A stretch of 64,000 bases of DNA from Flavobacterium sp. (GCF_004295795.1 NZ_SEBR01000021.1:42131-106130); one strand, 5' to 3'; counted from the first letter of the stretch, positions 37,896 through 47,271 are shown. Numbers and translations: made by a program. Notes: generated by a model not told the origin, from the letters alone.

Positions 37896-38417
37896 ATGAA
37901 AAAGAGCAAATTTTTACTGGGCCTGTTTGCCTGCGCGGCAATGACGTTGAACTCGTGTAGTAGTGATGATGACGGGACAAACGGCGGATCGATCGCTGGA
38001 ACTTACGACCTTGAAGAAGTGAACGTTTCCGAAGGTGTAGATTTCGACCAAAATGGAACGGCTAACACCGATTTGACAAAAGAGTCAAACTGCTTCGACA
38101 GCGGAAAAATGACGCTGAACGCCGACGGAACACTTCAGTTCGTGAACAGTTATGTCTTGGTTGACGAAAACCTTGGAACTTTCGAATGCGCCTCTTCGAC
38201 TTTTTCAGGAACTTGGTTGACACAAGGTCAGGCCGGTTCTACAATCGTGATCGAAGTGACTTATGCCGATGCCAACAACGACAACGTAAACCTGATCTTG
38301 ACAAAACAAGGTGACAAGCTTACTTACACGCAATTGTTCGGACAATATCCTGACAGAAATGCACAAGGTGGCGCCATTTACACCAACGGATCTGTCGAGT
38401 ACGTTTTCGACAAATAA
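37896..38417 (+). CDS. Lipocalin-like surface lipoprotein
   Basis: 173 residues. The leader (MKKSKFLLGLFACAAMTLNSC) ends at a lipobox, and the Cys is followed by SSDDDG, close to the serine-aspartate export signal described for surface lipoproteins of Flavobacterium. The mature part has the start and strand pattern of lipocalin-like domains (IAGTYDLEEVNV, KMTLNADGTLQFVN, FSGTWLTQG, ILTKQGDKLTYTQL). Ligand unknown. A terminator follows at 38447. Confidence 0.8.
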   Translation: MKKSKFLLGLFACAAMTLNSCSSDDDGTNGGSIAGTYDLEEVNVSEGVDFDQNGTANTDLTKESNCFDSGKMTLNADGTLQFVNSYVLVDENLGTFECASSTFSGTWLTQGQAGSTIVIEVTYADANNDNVNLILTKQGDKLTYTQLFGQYPDRNAQGGAIYTNGSVEYVFDK

Positions 38418-38446
38418 GAAATTACCTGAATACAATAGAAATCGCC

Positions 38447-38478
38447 AAAAAAGGTCGGGAGTTTTCCTGGCCTTTTTT
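38447..38478 (+). terminator. Terminator of the lipocalin-like gene
   Basis: AAAAAAGGTC / GGCCTTTTTT stem (one G-T pair) around a 12-base loop. Its T run merges with the -7 box of the next gene, so the two signals are fused. Confidence 0.75.
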
Positions 38479-38485
38479 ATTTTTG
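38478..38485 (+). promoter_or_regulatory. -7 box of the HEAT-like gene
   Basis: TATTTTTG matches TAnnTTTG and lies five bases before ATG 38491, partly inside the T run of the preceding terminator. Confidence 0.5.
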
Positions 38486-38490
38486 GAACT

Positions 38491-39033
38491 ATGGAACTTC
38501 GCAAAGAGATAGAGAACAGCACGGCGCACCGACCAATTCGGGACAAGATTTCCGGCTATGTGCTCGCCAATCGACAGGAATTCGAGACCTTGCTTTTCAT
38601 GGCTTTGGACGTGTCTGACAAAAACCACCACAAAGCCTGTTGGAATCTCGAGCTCGTAATCGAAGCCAAAATCGACTGGATCAAACCTTATCTCGAAAAA
38701 TTCTGTGATTCACTCGAAAATTTTACTGACGAAAGCGCATTGCGTTCCATTTCGAAAATTTGTCTCTTTATCGCCAGAGCCGAATTCCCCAAAAAAGGAC
38801 GAGGCAATTTCGCGACCGACGAGCAGTTGCAAAAAATCGCCTCGGCTACTTTCGACTGGTTGATCGATGAGAGAAAAGTCGCTACGAAAGCTTATGCGAT
38901 GCGGGCTTTGTTCCTTCTCGGAAAGCGCTATGACTGGATTTACCCTGACCTGAAAGTGGTCTTGTCCAAGGATTTTCCAGATCATTCTGCCGGTTACAAA
39001 GCTGCGGCGAAGCAGTTGTTACGCTTTTTGTAA
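38491..39033 (+). CDS. All-helical (HEAT-like) protein of a Bacteroidetes family
   Basis: 180 residues from ATG 38491, without signal peptide or membrane segment. The sequence is a series of amphipathic helices (KACWNLELVIEAKIDWIKPYLEKFC, LRSISKICLFIARAEF, ATKAYAMRALFLLGKRYDWIYPDL). From memory, similar proteins in Flavobacteria are often labelled adenylosuccinate lyase, but the catalytic regions of that enzyme are absent here. The true role is unknown. Its 3' end overlaps that of the convergent DinB gene by 15 bases. Confidence 0.75.
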   Translation: MELRKEIENSTAHRPIRDKISGYVLANRQEFETLLFMALDVSDKNHHKACWNLELVIEAKIDWIKPYLEKFCDSLENFTDESALRSISKICLFIARAEFPKKGRGNFATDEQLQKIASATFDWLIDERKVATKAYAMRALFLLGKRYDWIYPDLKVVLSKDFPDHSAGYKAAAKQLLRFL

Positions 39034-39523
39034 AACCTTCCTTATGTTGTCGAGTTGGCGCGTATGCCGTTGCGTGTGAAAAAGCACGAAAGAAAGAAAT
39101 TCGAGTCGCGTCATGGCCAAAACCCGGAATCTCGAAATCGAGACAAATCTTTGCCATATTCAGCTTCGCGGCCAATTCCTCGAGATTTTTTCCATATTCC
39201 GAAAAGAAGTCCGCAAATTGATTTTGGTCATACGATTTTTGTTTCGGAATGATAAATTCCGGAGAGTCGTACTTTTTGTCAAAGTCCAGGAAAACGCCTG
39301 CGACCATTGCGACTTTCTCGTCAGGCTCGCGGTTTGACGCCTCGGTTTTGCCTTGGAAAAGTTCGGGCATTCCCTCGATCGAAAGTTTGACGTGCTCGCA
39401 GACTTGTCCGCCTGTCCAGCTGCCTTCGAACGGGATTTTGTTGAAATCTTCATCCTTGTATTTCTCGATAGCCGATACCATCGCTTCGAAAGTCGGCTGA
39501 ATTTGTGCAGTCAACTTTTCCAT
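39019..39523 (-). pseudogene. DinB-family gene interrupted by a frameshift
   Basis: From ATG 39523 the frame encodes a DinB-like four-helix protein (FEGSWTGGQVCEHVKLS, VFLDFDKKYDSPEFIIP, ICLDFEIPGFG). At about 39114-39118 the reading frame is lost. The other frame then continues with the expected family ending (MTRLEFLSFVLFHTQRHTRQL ... TAA at 39019), including the metal-binding HTQRH motif. Family spacing (G-x-L/M-T-R-L-E) suggests two bases are missing. Without the shift the frame runs on to 38882 with unrelated sequence through the neighbouring gene. The start overlaps the VOC gene stop (TGATG). Either a pseudogene or a sequencing error. Confidence 0.8.
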
Positions 39524-39957
39524 CACTCGCAGTCTATCATCCATTGAATCCCGAATTTATCGGTGAGCATTCCCCAATGTCCGCCCCAATCTGCAGGTGC
39601 GAACGGCATCATCGGATTTCCATCTTTTGAAAGTGCGTCGTATAGTTTTTGGCCTTCCGATGTATCGTCGGCCTGAAGCGAAACCGAGAAGTTGTTCCCA
39701 GCTTTGAGTGTGAATTTTTCGGTCGATGTTACGTCGGTCGCCATCAAAATGTGCCCCGTTGGAAGCGCAAGCGAAATGTGCATGATTTTGTCTTTGTCCT
39801 GAATTTCCGTTCCGGAACAGCCTTCCTGATCTTGGCTTTGTGGCATGTCGCCAAATCTTACCAATGCTGAAAATTCGCCTCCGAAAATCGATTTGTAGAA
39901 ATTGAAGGCTTGTTCTGTCGTGCCTTCGAAATTGAGGTAGGTGTTTACTGCTTTCAT
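39523..39957 (-). CDS. VOC family protein (PhnB/glyoxalase-like)
   Basis: 144 residues. The sequence matches the PhnB-like branch of the vicinal-oxygen-chelate superfamily: NTYLNFEGTTEQAFNFYKSIFGGEF, then DKIMHISLALPTGHILMATD, then MPFAPADWGGHWGMLTDKFGIQWMI. These small cytoplasmic proteins are often uncharacterised; some bind metals or small ligands. Its stop codon overlaps the start of the DinB gene, so the two were probably translated together before the DinB frameshift. Confidence 0.88.
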   Translation of the reverse strand: MKAVNTYLNFEGTTEQAFNFYKSIFGGEFSALVRFGDMPQSQDQEGCSGTEIQDKDKIMHISLALPTGHILMATDVTSTEKFTLKAGNNFSVSLQADDTSEGQKLYDALSKDGNPMMPFAPADWGGHWGMLTDKFGIQWMIDCE

Positions 39958-39975
39958 ATTTGAGTGCCTAAGTTT

Positions 39976-40108
39976 GTTGTTCGTTATTCGTTATTCGTTG
40001 TTCGTTATTTGTTGTTCGTTATTCGTTGTTCGTTGTTCGTTGTTCGTTGTTAATTATTCGTTATTAATTATTCGTTATTAATTATTAATTGTTCGTTATC
40101 CGTCATTC
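39976..40108 (+). repeat. 7-bp tandem array (GTTNTTC)n
   Basis: Nineteen consecutive 7-bp units (GTTGTTC, GTTATTC, later GTTATTA and ATTATTA) in the 326-bp gap before dctA. The 3' half has drifted to AT. Nothing else is visible in this gap except a weak TACATTCG box at 40272 near the dctA start. Confidence 0.85.
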
Positions 40109-40283
40109 AAAATTCGATTTTTCGCCACCGCTTTTCGCATTCATTCGAAGGTCATTCGGTTCCAAGAAATCCTCTTTTACAAAGTTAGAACTGCAAGTCC
40201 GAAGAAAAACTGTGCAGAAACGACAACGCCGATGGTCATTTGCGACATCGATGTAATTTCAGCGGAAAAACCTACATTCGCAT

Positions 40284-41513
40284 ATGTCAGAAACACTTCC
40301 CAAAAAAGAATCGTTAGCGTTCAAAATCTTCACAAACCTCACTTTCTGGGTTTTGATCGCGATTGTCTGTGCGATCCTGTTCGGACATTTCGCTCCTGAA
40401 AAAGCAGTAAAAATGGAATCGCTGGGCAAAGGCTTCGTCGAGGTGATCAAGATTTTCATAGTTCCGATCATTTTCCTCACGATCGTACTCGGAATCTCGG
40501 GCATGGGCGATCTCAAAAAAGTTGGAAGAATCGGGATAAAATCGCTCGTTTACTTTGAAATAGTGACAACTTTCGCGCTCGCAATCGGCGTTGGCGTGGC
40601 GTTTTTGATGCAACCCGGAAAGATTGACCGCGGCGGACTCGAAATCCCGGCGAGCTATTCGGGCACTGCCAAAACCGAATTCGACTGGCTGCAGTTTTTT
40701 CTCGACAATCTTACGTTGCAAGTACTTGTCGCTGCTATAATCGTTGGGATTTTGCTCAATTATCATCCGAAACGCCAACAGGTCGTCGATTTTCTTTACG
40801 TCTGTTCCAAATATGTGTTCAAAGCACTCAAACTCGTGATGTATTTCGCGCCCATCGGGGCTTTTGGCGGAATGGCGTTCACCGTGGGAAAATTCGGATT
40901 GCACACACTTCTGCCGCTAGGAAAACTCATGCTGACGATGTACATCACCATGGCATTGTTCGTTTTCGTGATTCTCGGAAGCATCCTGAGGTATTACAAA
41001 ATGAGCATTTTCTCGTTTCTCAATTACATCAAGGCCGAACTTTTGATCGTGCTTGGAACGTCATCTTCCGAAAGCGCGCTTCCCAATCTCATGGAAAAAC
41101 TCGAGAAACTGGGTTGCAGTAAATCGGTTGTCGGATTGGTCGTGCCTACAGGTTATTCGTTCAACCTCGACGGAACCTCGATTTACCTGTCGATGGCCGT
41201 GATTTTTCTCGCGCAACTCTACGACGTTCACTTGACTTTGACCGAAATCCTGACGGTAATCGGACTTTTGATGATAACCTCGAAAGGCGCCGCTGGCGTA
41301 ACCGGAAGCGGTTTTGCAGTTTTGGCCTCGACGCTGACCGCAATCCACAAAATCCCGATCGAAGGTCTGGCGTTCTTGCTCGGCGTTGACAAATTCATGA
41401 GCGAGGCGCGCGCCATCACGAATTTTATCGGAAACGGCGTTGCGGCGATAGCGATTTCGAAGAACGAAGGTGAGTTTTCAGAGCTTTCACCCGAAGTAAA
41501 TCGGGAAATCTGA
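40284..41513 (+). CDS. dctA: Dicarboxylate/amino-acid:cation symporter (DctA-like)
   Basis: 409 residues with about eight membrane segments and two re-entrant loops. The family motifs are present: the serine-rich hairpin GTSSSESALPNLMEKLEKLG, the TGYSFNLDGTSIYLSMAV segment, and SKGAAGVTGSGFAVLAST with the final NFIGNGVA. The DAACS family imports C4-dicarboxylates or acidic amino acids with H+ or Na+; DctA-like substrate preference is inferred. The gene stands alone. Confidence 0.9.
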   Translation: MSETLPKKESLAFKIFTNLTFWVLIAIVCAILFGHFAPEKAVKMESLGKGFVEVIKIFIVPIIFLTIVLGISGMGDLKKVGRIGIKSLVYFEIVTTFALAIGVGVAFLMQPGKIDRGGLEIPASYSGTAKTEFDWLQFFLDNLTLQVLVAAIIVGILLNYHPKRQQVVDFLYVCSKYVFKALKLVMYFAPIGAFGGMAFTVGKFGLHTLLPLGKLMLTMYITMALFVFVILGSILRYYKMSIFSFLNYIKAELLIVLGTSSSESALPNLMEKLEKLGCSKSVVGLVVPTGYSFNLDGTSIYLSMAVIFLAQLYDVHLTLTEILTVIGLLMITSKGAAGVTGSGFAVLASTLTAIHKIPIEGLAFLLGVDKFMSEARAITNFIGNGVAAIAISKNEGEFSELSPEVNREI

Positions 41514-41599
41514 CCACATCAAATTGCAAATCTGTAAGGCAATCGTATAATAGAACGTTTTTGGCGATTTCGGATTTTTACCTAACTAAATTCCAAATC

Positions 41600-41995
41600 A
41601 TGAAAATCAAACAAACCTTATTCACGCTCTTGCTTGCTCTCGGATTTTTCGCTTCCGCGGATGCACAGGTTTCTGTCAATGTAAATGTCGGAACGCCACC
41701 TGTTTGGGCGCCCGCGACTCCGGCCGGAGTCGAATATTATTACATTCCGGACATCGATTCTTATTACGATATCAGGACAACCGAGTATATTTACCCAACA
41801 AACGGACGCTGGATCCGCTCGCGAGCCCTGCCTTCGGCCTATCGCACTTACCGACCGAGCGCGCCAAGAACCGTAATCGTGAACAATTATCACGGAAGAT
41901 CGCCTTGGGTCACGCACAAAACTTATAAGGTCAAAAAGGTGAAAGGCCCGAAACACCACGGCCGCGGTCACGGAAAAGGCCACGGAAAACATTGA
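41600..41995 (+). CDS. Small exported His/Lys-rich protein
   Basis: 131 residues from ATG 41600, which starts a signal peptide (MKIKQTLFTLLLALGFFASADAQ). The mature part begins VSVNVNVGTPPVWAP and has YYYIPDIDSYYDIRT, then a basic tail with KVKKVKGPKHHGRGHGKGHGKH, a possible metal-binding end. Similar small exported proteins are common in Flavobacteriaceae; no function is known. One base separates its stop from the next ATG, so they form a pair. Confidence 0.8.
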   Translation: MKIKQTLFTLLLALGFFASADAQVSVNVNVGTPPVWAPATPAGVEYYYIPDIDSYYDIRTTEYIYPTNGRWIRSRALPSAYRTYRPSAPRTVIVNNYHGRSPWVTHKTYKVKKVKGPKHHGRGHGKGHGKH

Positions 41996-41996
41996 T

Positions 41997-42380
41997 ATGA
42001 AACTTAGAATCCTATTTCCTGTTTTTTGCTTTCTGACTTTGGTAATCGCTTGCGACAATTCTGACGGAAACGACCGAACGCCTGTCGAATACAGATTGCT
42101 GAACGGAAACAACAACATTTCGTCGATCACGTTCACAGGCGCAAACGGACAACCGGCAACGGTCGCAACGGCGAATTTGACCAACAATTGGACGCAGAAA
42201 ATCTGGGTCGTGCAGCCATTCACGGCTTCGGCTACGGTCGCACTTTCGAATCCGAGGGGAAGCGACTCCGAATATGTGCTTCAGATTTACAAAAGGAACA
42301 ATCTGCTCGCCACGGTGGTCGACACTTTGGGCGCGGCTTCCGATACTACCGCCTCGATTTCGGTTTCGGTTTCGAACTGA
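41997..42380 (+). CDS. Small lipoprotein of unknown function
   Basis: 127 residues. The leader ends in a lipobox (TLVIAC) and the Cys is followed by DNSDGND. The mature part is a short beta-rich domain (SSITFTGANGQPATVATANL, VVQPFTASATVAL, VLQIYKRNNLLATV) similar in style to small Ig-like modules. Cotranscribed with the basic secreted protein just upstream. Confidence 0.75.
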   Translation: MKLRILFPVFCFLTLVIACDNSDGNDRTPVEYRLLNGNNNISSITFTGANGQPATVATANLTNNWTQKIWVVQPFTASATVALSNPRGSDSEYVLQIYKRNNLLATVVDTLGAASDTTASISVSVSN

Positions 42381-42513
42381 CAGCGAAATCATTGCTTTTT
42401 TATGGAAAAGGTAATTTGATGTAGGCCGAAATCGCATCTGCGGAAGCGAAAATCCAAATCGAAAAATAACCTTTTGACCGCTTTTGGTCTACGAACTTTT
42501 CGACTTTAAAGGT

Positions 42514-42521
42514 TATCTTTG
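42514..42521 (+). promoter_or_regulatory. -7 box of purK
   Basis: TATCTTTG matches TAnnTTTG, 16 bases before ATG 42538. It also shows that an in-frame start at 42484 is not used. Confidence 0.55.
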
Positions 42522-42537
42522 CGAAAACACGACCACT

Positions 42538-43692
42538 ATGAATTTTTTCTCTTCCGATTTCAAACTCGGCATTCTCGGAGGCGGCCAATTGGGCAAGATG
42601 CTTTTGACGGAAACCCGAAAGTTTGACATCCAAACCTATGTTCTCGATCCCAGCGACGAAGCACCGAGCGCCATCGGCTGCAACAAATTCTACCAAGGCG
42701 ATCTCACCGATTTCAAGACCGTTTACGAGTTTGGGAAAAAGGTCGACGTGCTGACTTTCGAGATCGAAATGGTGAACGTCGAGGCTTTGGAACAGTTGGA
42801 GTCGGAAGGCGTGAAAGTCTACCCTTCGCCAAAAACGCTCAAGCAAATCCAGAACAAAGGTTTCCAGAAGGATTTTTACAAGAGAAATAACATTCCAACC
42901 GCGCCTTATCAGCGTTACACGGGCATTTCAGAATTGATCGCGACGATAAAAGCCGGAAGTTTGGCCTATCCATTCGTGTGGAAAAGTGCCGAATTCGGAT
43001 ATGATGGAAACGGCGTGAAAGTCGTGCGAACAATCGACGACGTCCAGAATTTGCCCGAAGTCGAATGTATTTCGGAGGAAATGATTCCGTTCAAGAACGA
43101 ACTTGCGGTGATCGTCTCGCGAAGCGCATCGGGACAAATCAAGACTTATCCAGTTGTTGAAATGGAGTTTCATCCAGAAGCGAATCAGGTCGAATACGTG
43201 ATTTGTCCGGCGAGAATTTCTGATGAAGTCGCCGAAAAAGCGCGTTTGATCGCACTCGAAGTTTCCAAAAAGTTCGACCACGTAGGTTTGCTTGCCGTGG
43301 AAATGTTCCAAACCGACGACGACGAAATCTTGGTGAACGAAGTCGCGCCGCGTCCGCACAATTCCGGGCATTATTCGATCGAAGCCAGTTACACTTCCCA
43401 ATTTGAAAACCATATTCGCGCCATTCTCGATCTGCCGTTGGGAAATACTGACAGCAAAGTCGCCGGCGTCATGGTAAATCTGGTTGGAGCCGAAGGTTTT
43501 TCGGGTCAGGTGAAATACGAGAACATCGAAAAAATTCTTGACATTCCTGGCGTAACGCCTCATATTTACGGAAAGAAACAAACCCGCCCGTTTAGAAAAA
43601 TGGGACACGTGACCATCGTGGACCAAGATATGGCGCAGGCGCGAAAAATCGCTGAAGTTGTGAAGAATACGATTCGGGTCGTTTCGAACTGA
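42538..43692 (+). CDS. purK: 5-(carboxyamino)imidazole ribonucleotide synthase PurK
   Basis: 384 residues. PurK carboxylates AIR with ATP and bicarbonate in purine synthesis. ATP-grasp landmarks: KLGILGGGQLGKML at the start, YPFVWKSAEFGYDGNGVKVV (ATP-binding loop), LVNEVAPRPHNSGHYSIEA near the active site, and NLVGAEGF / HIYGKKQTRPFRKMGHVTI at the C terminus. Start chosen from the promoter and the family N terminus. purE follows after 34 bp. Confidence 0.95.
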   Translation: MNFFSSDFKLGILGGGQLGKMLLTETRKFDIQTYVLDPSDEAPSAIGCNKFYQGDLTDFKTVYEFGKKVDVLTFEIEMVNVEALEQLESEGVKVYPSPKTLKQIQNKGFQKDFYKRNNIPTAPYQRYTGISELIATIKAGSLAYPFVWKSAEFGYDGNGVKVVRTIDDVQNLPEVECISEEMIPFKNELAVIVSRSASGQIKTYPVVEMEFHPEANQVEYVICPARISDEVAEKARLIALEVSKKFDHVGLLAVEMFQTDDDEILVNEVAPRPHNSGHYSIEASYTSQFENHIRAILDLPLGNTDSKVAGVMVNLVGAEGFSGQVKYENIEKILDIPGVTPHIYGKKQTRPFRKMGHVTIVDQDMAQARKIAEVVKNTIRVVSN

Positions 43693-43726
43693 TCTGAAAA
43701 TATGAAAATCCGATAATCCAAAAAAC

Positions 43727-44215
43727 ATGAAAGTCGCCATCATCATGGGTTCCATTTCTGACATGCCGGTCATGCAGGAAGCCATTTCCATACTCGAAGA
43801 ATTCAATATCGAAACTGAAGTCGACATCGTTTCGGCTCACAGAACGCCCGAAAAACTGTTCGATTTCAGCAAAAACGCCCACAACCGCGGAATTTCAGTG
43901 ATCATCGCCGGAGCTGGCGGAGCGGCGCATTTGCCGGGAATGGTCGCCTCTATGTCGCCACTTCCCGTAATTGGCGTGCCCGTAAAATCGAGCAATTCGA
44001 TTGACGGTTGGGATTCGGTTTTGTCCATTTTGCAGATGCCGGGCGGCGTTCCGGTCGCGACCGTTGCTTTGAACGGCGCCAAAAATGCGGGAATTCTCGC
44101 GGCCCAGATCATCGGAAGTGCTGACAAAGACGTGCTCCAAAAAATAGTCGAGTATAAAGAAGGCCTAAAACAGGCGGTTCTTAAGGCTTCTGACGATTTA
44201 AATACCCGGAATTAA
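43727..44215 (+). CDS. purE: N5-carboxyaminoimidazole ribonucleotide mutase PurE
   Basis: 162 residues. Class I PurE converts N5-CAIR, the PurK product, to CAIR. Motifs: VAIIMGSISDMPVMQ, the catalytic His region VSAHRTPEKLFDF, and the GAGGAAHLPGM loop, then SILQMPGGVPVATVAL. It is in an operon with purK, so the two consecutive steps are encoded side by side. Confidence 0.96.
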   Translation: MKVAIIMGSISDMPVMQEAISILEEFNIETEVDIVSAHRTPEKLFDFSKNAHNRGISVIIAGAGGAAHLPGMVASMSPLPVIGVPVKSSNSIDGWDSVLSILQMPGGVPVATVALNGAKNAGILAAQIIGSADKDVLQKIVEYKEGLKQAVLKASDDLNTRN

Positions 44216-44324
44216 TCTGCAGGTTTCCAAAACACTGTAGTTTCAAACCAATTTGTTTTTACTAAAAGTCTAATCAAAAAGATCTTTGAGGTTTTGAAAA
44301 TCTTACAGGTCAAATAGGATCAAA

Positions 44325-46352
44325 ATGAACGTACTCACCCAAAAATTTACCACCAAATACGATACGGCGCCGTTTTCCCAAATCAAGACCGCCGATTTTT
44401 TACCCGCTTTTGAGCAAGGAATCGCATCGGCAAAGAAAGAAATCGACGAAATCACTTCAAACCCACAAGCTGCGACTTTTGGAAATACGATCGAAGCACT
44501 TTCTTTTTCGGGCGACCAACTCGACCGCGTTTCCAATATTTTCTTCAATTTACATTCGGCCGAAACCAACGACGAAATCCAGAAAATCGCTCAGGAAGTG
44601 TCGCCTTTACTGAGCGAATTCGGGAATGACGTGCGTTTGAACGAGCAATTGTTCGCAAGGGTGAAAGCTGTTTGGGAACAAAAAGACAGCCTGGATCTGA
44701 ATGCCGAACAGACGACTTTGCTCGACAAGCAATACAAGAGTTTTTCTAGAAACGGAGCGAATCTACCCGGGGAAAAGAAAAACCAATTGCGCGAAATCGA
44801 CAAGGAATTGTCCAGATTGAGTCTTGAATTCGGGGAAAATGTGTTGTCAGAAACGCATGCTTTCCAACTTCATATCACCGATGAAAAAGACTTGTCGGGA
44901 TTGCCTGAAGGCGTGATCGAAGCCGCATCCGAAACCGCGAAAAGTCTCGAAAAAGACGGTTGGGTTTTCACGCTCGACTACCCGAGTTATGTTCCTTTCA
45001 TGACTTATGCCGACAACCGGGAATTGCGCAAGAAACTCGCGATTGCGTTCGGGTCGAAAGGTTTCCGGAACAATGAACTCGACAATCAGGAAATCGTGCT
45101 CAAAATCGCAAAACTTCGCTTCGAGCGCGCGAAATTGTTGGGTTACGACACACACGCACACTTTGTTCTCGAAGAAAGAATGGCCGAAAACCCAGCGAAG
45201 GTCAAAACGTTTCTGGAAGAACTTTTGGCAAAAGCACGTCCGGCGGCAGAGCGCGAGTTCAAGCAACTTTCGCAGTTCGCCAAAGACAAGGACGGCATCG
45301 AAACCCTTGAAAAATGGGACGGCGCCTATTATTCGGAAAAACTAAAACAGGAACTTTTCTCGCTTGACGACGAAAAACTAAAGCCGTACTTCAAACTCGA
45401 AAACGTGTTGCAAGGCGCGTTCACGGTCGCAAATAAATTGTTCGGACTCACATTTGTAGAAATCAACGACATCGATAAATACCATCAGGATGTCGTGACT
45501 TATGAAGTGAAGGACGTTTCAGGAAATCTCGTTTCTATCTTTTACGCCGACTTTTTCCCGAGAAAAGGAAAGCGAAACGGCGCCTGGATGACGTCGTTCA
45601 AATCGCAATATGTGATTGGCGGAAACAACGAGCGTCCGCATGTTTCGATCGTGTGCAATTTCACCAAACCGACCGAAACCAAACCTTCGCTTCTCACTTT
45701 CAACGAAGTCACGACCTTATTCCACGAATTCGGGCACGCGCTTCACGGGATGTTGGCCAATACGACTTATCCGAATCTGTCCGGAACTTCGGTTTACTGG
45801 GATTTTGTCGAATTGCCGAGCCAGATTCTCGAAAATTGGTGTTACGAACCCGAAGCTTTGGCTTTGTTTGCGCACCATTATCAAACGGGCGAAGTGATTC
45901 CGCAGGAATACATTACCAAAATCAAGGATTCGGCGAGCTTTCAGGAAGGCATGGCGACCTTGCGCCAATTGAGTTTCGGGCTTTTGGATATGGGTTGGCA
46001 CGGACAAGATCCGACGGGAATCACGAATCTCAAGAACTTCGAAACCGAGCAGTTCGCCACGACGCAATTGTATCCCGATGTAGCCGAAAACGCCATGAGC
46101 ACGTCGTTTTCCCACATTTTCCAAGGCGGCTATTCGTCGGGTTATTACAGCTATAAATGGGCCGAAGTTTTGGATGCCGACGCTTTCGAATATTTTCAGG
46201 AACAAGGGATTTTCAATGCTGACGTTGCCCGGAAATTCCAGGAAAACGTGTTGTCGAAAGGCGGCACCGAACATCCGATGGTTTTGTACAAACGCTTCCG
46301 CGGACAAGAACCAAAACCCGACGCTTTGTTGAAACGCGCCGGATTGTTGTAA
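44325..46352 (+). CDS. M3 family metallopeptidase (oligopeptidase A / Dcp type)
   Basis: 675 residues, the size of E. coli Dcp and OpdA (about 680). The zinc site HEFGHALHGM is intact, with the downstream WDFVELPSQILENW that supplies the third ligand and GGYSSGYYSYKWAEVLDADAF near the C terminus. M3 peptidases cut short peptides in the cytoplasm or periplasm; no signal peptide is seen. Substrate class between Dcp and OpdA cannot be decided by eye. Translation starts after a short AT-rich leader. Confidence 0.92.
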   Translation: MNVLTQKFTTKYDTAPFSQIKTADFLPAFEQGIASAKKEIDEITSNPQAATFGNTIEALSFSGDQLDRVSNIFFNLHSAETNDEIQKIAQEVSPLLSEFGNDVRLNEQLFARVKAVWEQKDSLDLNAEQTTLLDKQYKSFSRNGANLPGEKKNQLREIDKELSRLSLEFGENVLSETHAFQLHITDEKDLSGLPEGVIEAASETAKSLEKDGWVFTLDYPSYVPFMTYADNRELRKKLAIAFGSKGFRNNELDNQEIVLKIAKLRFERAKLLGYDTHAHFVLEERMAENPAKVKTFLEELLAKARPAAEREFKQLSQFAKDKDGIETLEKWDGAYYSEKLKQELFSLDDEKLKPYFKLENVLQGAFTVANKLFGLTFVEINDIDKYHQDVVTYEVKDVSGNLVSIFYADFFPRKGKRNGAWMTSFKSQYVIGGNNERPHVSIVCNFTKPTETKPSLLTFNEVTTLFHEFGHALHGMLANTTYPNLSGTSVYWDFVELPSQILENWCYEPEALALFAHHYQTGEVIPQEYITKIKDSASFQEGMATLRQLSFGLLDMGWHGQDPTGITNLKNFETEQFATTQLYPDVAENAMSTSFSHIFQGGYSSGYYSYKWAEVLDADAFEYFQEQGIFNADVARKFQENVLSKGGTEHPMVLYKRFRGQEPKPDALLKRAGLL

Positions 46353-46506
46353 AGCAATTCCTCCAAAATAAGGAAATCCGTAAGCGAATAGGGAAAAACC
46401 TGGAATCGTTTATGGGTTTCCGTATTTTAAATGGCCCGTACTGGACTATTTTTACGGCTTCAAAAACAAATGGCATCTGCCCCGAATGCCTTAGAACTCT
46501 ATTGTC

Positions 46507-47271
46507 ATGGGATTGTCATTTTATAATGAAGCGCAGAAGGTTTGGGACGATGTGACGCGCGAGATGATCGTCGACGACAAGGATTTCGATTTGGCAGTCC
46601 ATAAGAAATTGCTGGATGTTTTTCACGTTGGGAGTTATTATTACTATGTTTTTGACATCAAGAATCTCGAGTTCCGGTTCATCAGTCCGGCCGTGAAAGA
46701 CGTTTTGGGTTACGAGCCTGAAAACGTGACCGTTCCTTTTATCATGTCGCTCATCCATCCTGAAGACCAGGCGACATTTCTCAACCACGAAGCCGCGGTC
46801 GTAGAATTCGTGAAGCAACTTTCCTACGACCAACTCGCGCGCTACAAATTCAGTTACGATTATCGGGTTCGCAAGGCGTCGGGCAAATATGCGAGGATTT
46901 TGCAGCAGGTCGTTTCGCTCAAATATGACGAAAACAACAACTTGCTTTACACTTTCGGAGTTCACACCGATATCTCGCATCTGAAGAAAAACAACGATTC
47001 CATTCTATCTTTCATCGGACTCGAAGGCGAAAAATCTTACATAGACGTCAAACCGAAAGAGATTTACAAGGCGTCAGGCGAAATCTTCACACCTCGTGAA
47101 AAAGAAGTGCTTTTCCACATTCTCAAAGGCGAGCAAAGTCAGGAAATTGCCGAGAACCTTTTCATCAGCAAGCATACGGTGAACACGCATCGAAAAAATA
47201 TCCTGTCGAAAACCAATACGAAAAACACGATTGAACTTGCGATCAAGATCGTGACCGAAGGTTTGGTCTAG
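46507..47271 (+). CDS. PAS-LuxR transcriptional regulator, paralogue 1
   Basis: 254 residues. A PAS-like fold at about 45-160 (YYYYVFDIKNLEFRFISPAV, LGYEPENVTVPF, IHPEDQATFLNHEAAV, FGVHTDISHLKK) is followed by a LuxR-type helix-turn-helix at the C terminus (FTPREKEVLFHILKGEQSQ, FISKHTVNTHRKNILSK). The HTH binds DNA; the PAS domain should sense a small ligand or redox state. It is about half identical to the gene at 47752. Its stop shares CTAG with the convergent membrane-protein gene. Confidence 0.88.
   Translation: MGLSFYNEAQKVWDDVTREMIVDDKDFDLAVHKKLLDVFHVGSYYYYVFDIKNLEFRFISPAVKDVLGYEPENVTVPFIMSLIHPEDQATFLNHEAAVVEFVKQLSYDQLARYKFSYDYRVRKASGKYARILQQVVSLKYDENNNLLYTFGVHTDISHLKKNNDSILSFIGLEGEKSYIDVKPKEIYKASGEIFTPREKEVLFHILKGEQSQEIAENLFISKHTVNTHRKNILSKTNTKNTIELAIKIVTEGLV

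Noticed and set aside
39976..40108. Possible CRISPR array at the tandem repeats
   Set aside because: Units are 7 bp with no unique spacers, and no cas gene is present in the window.
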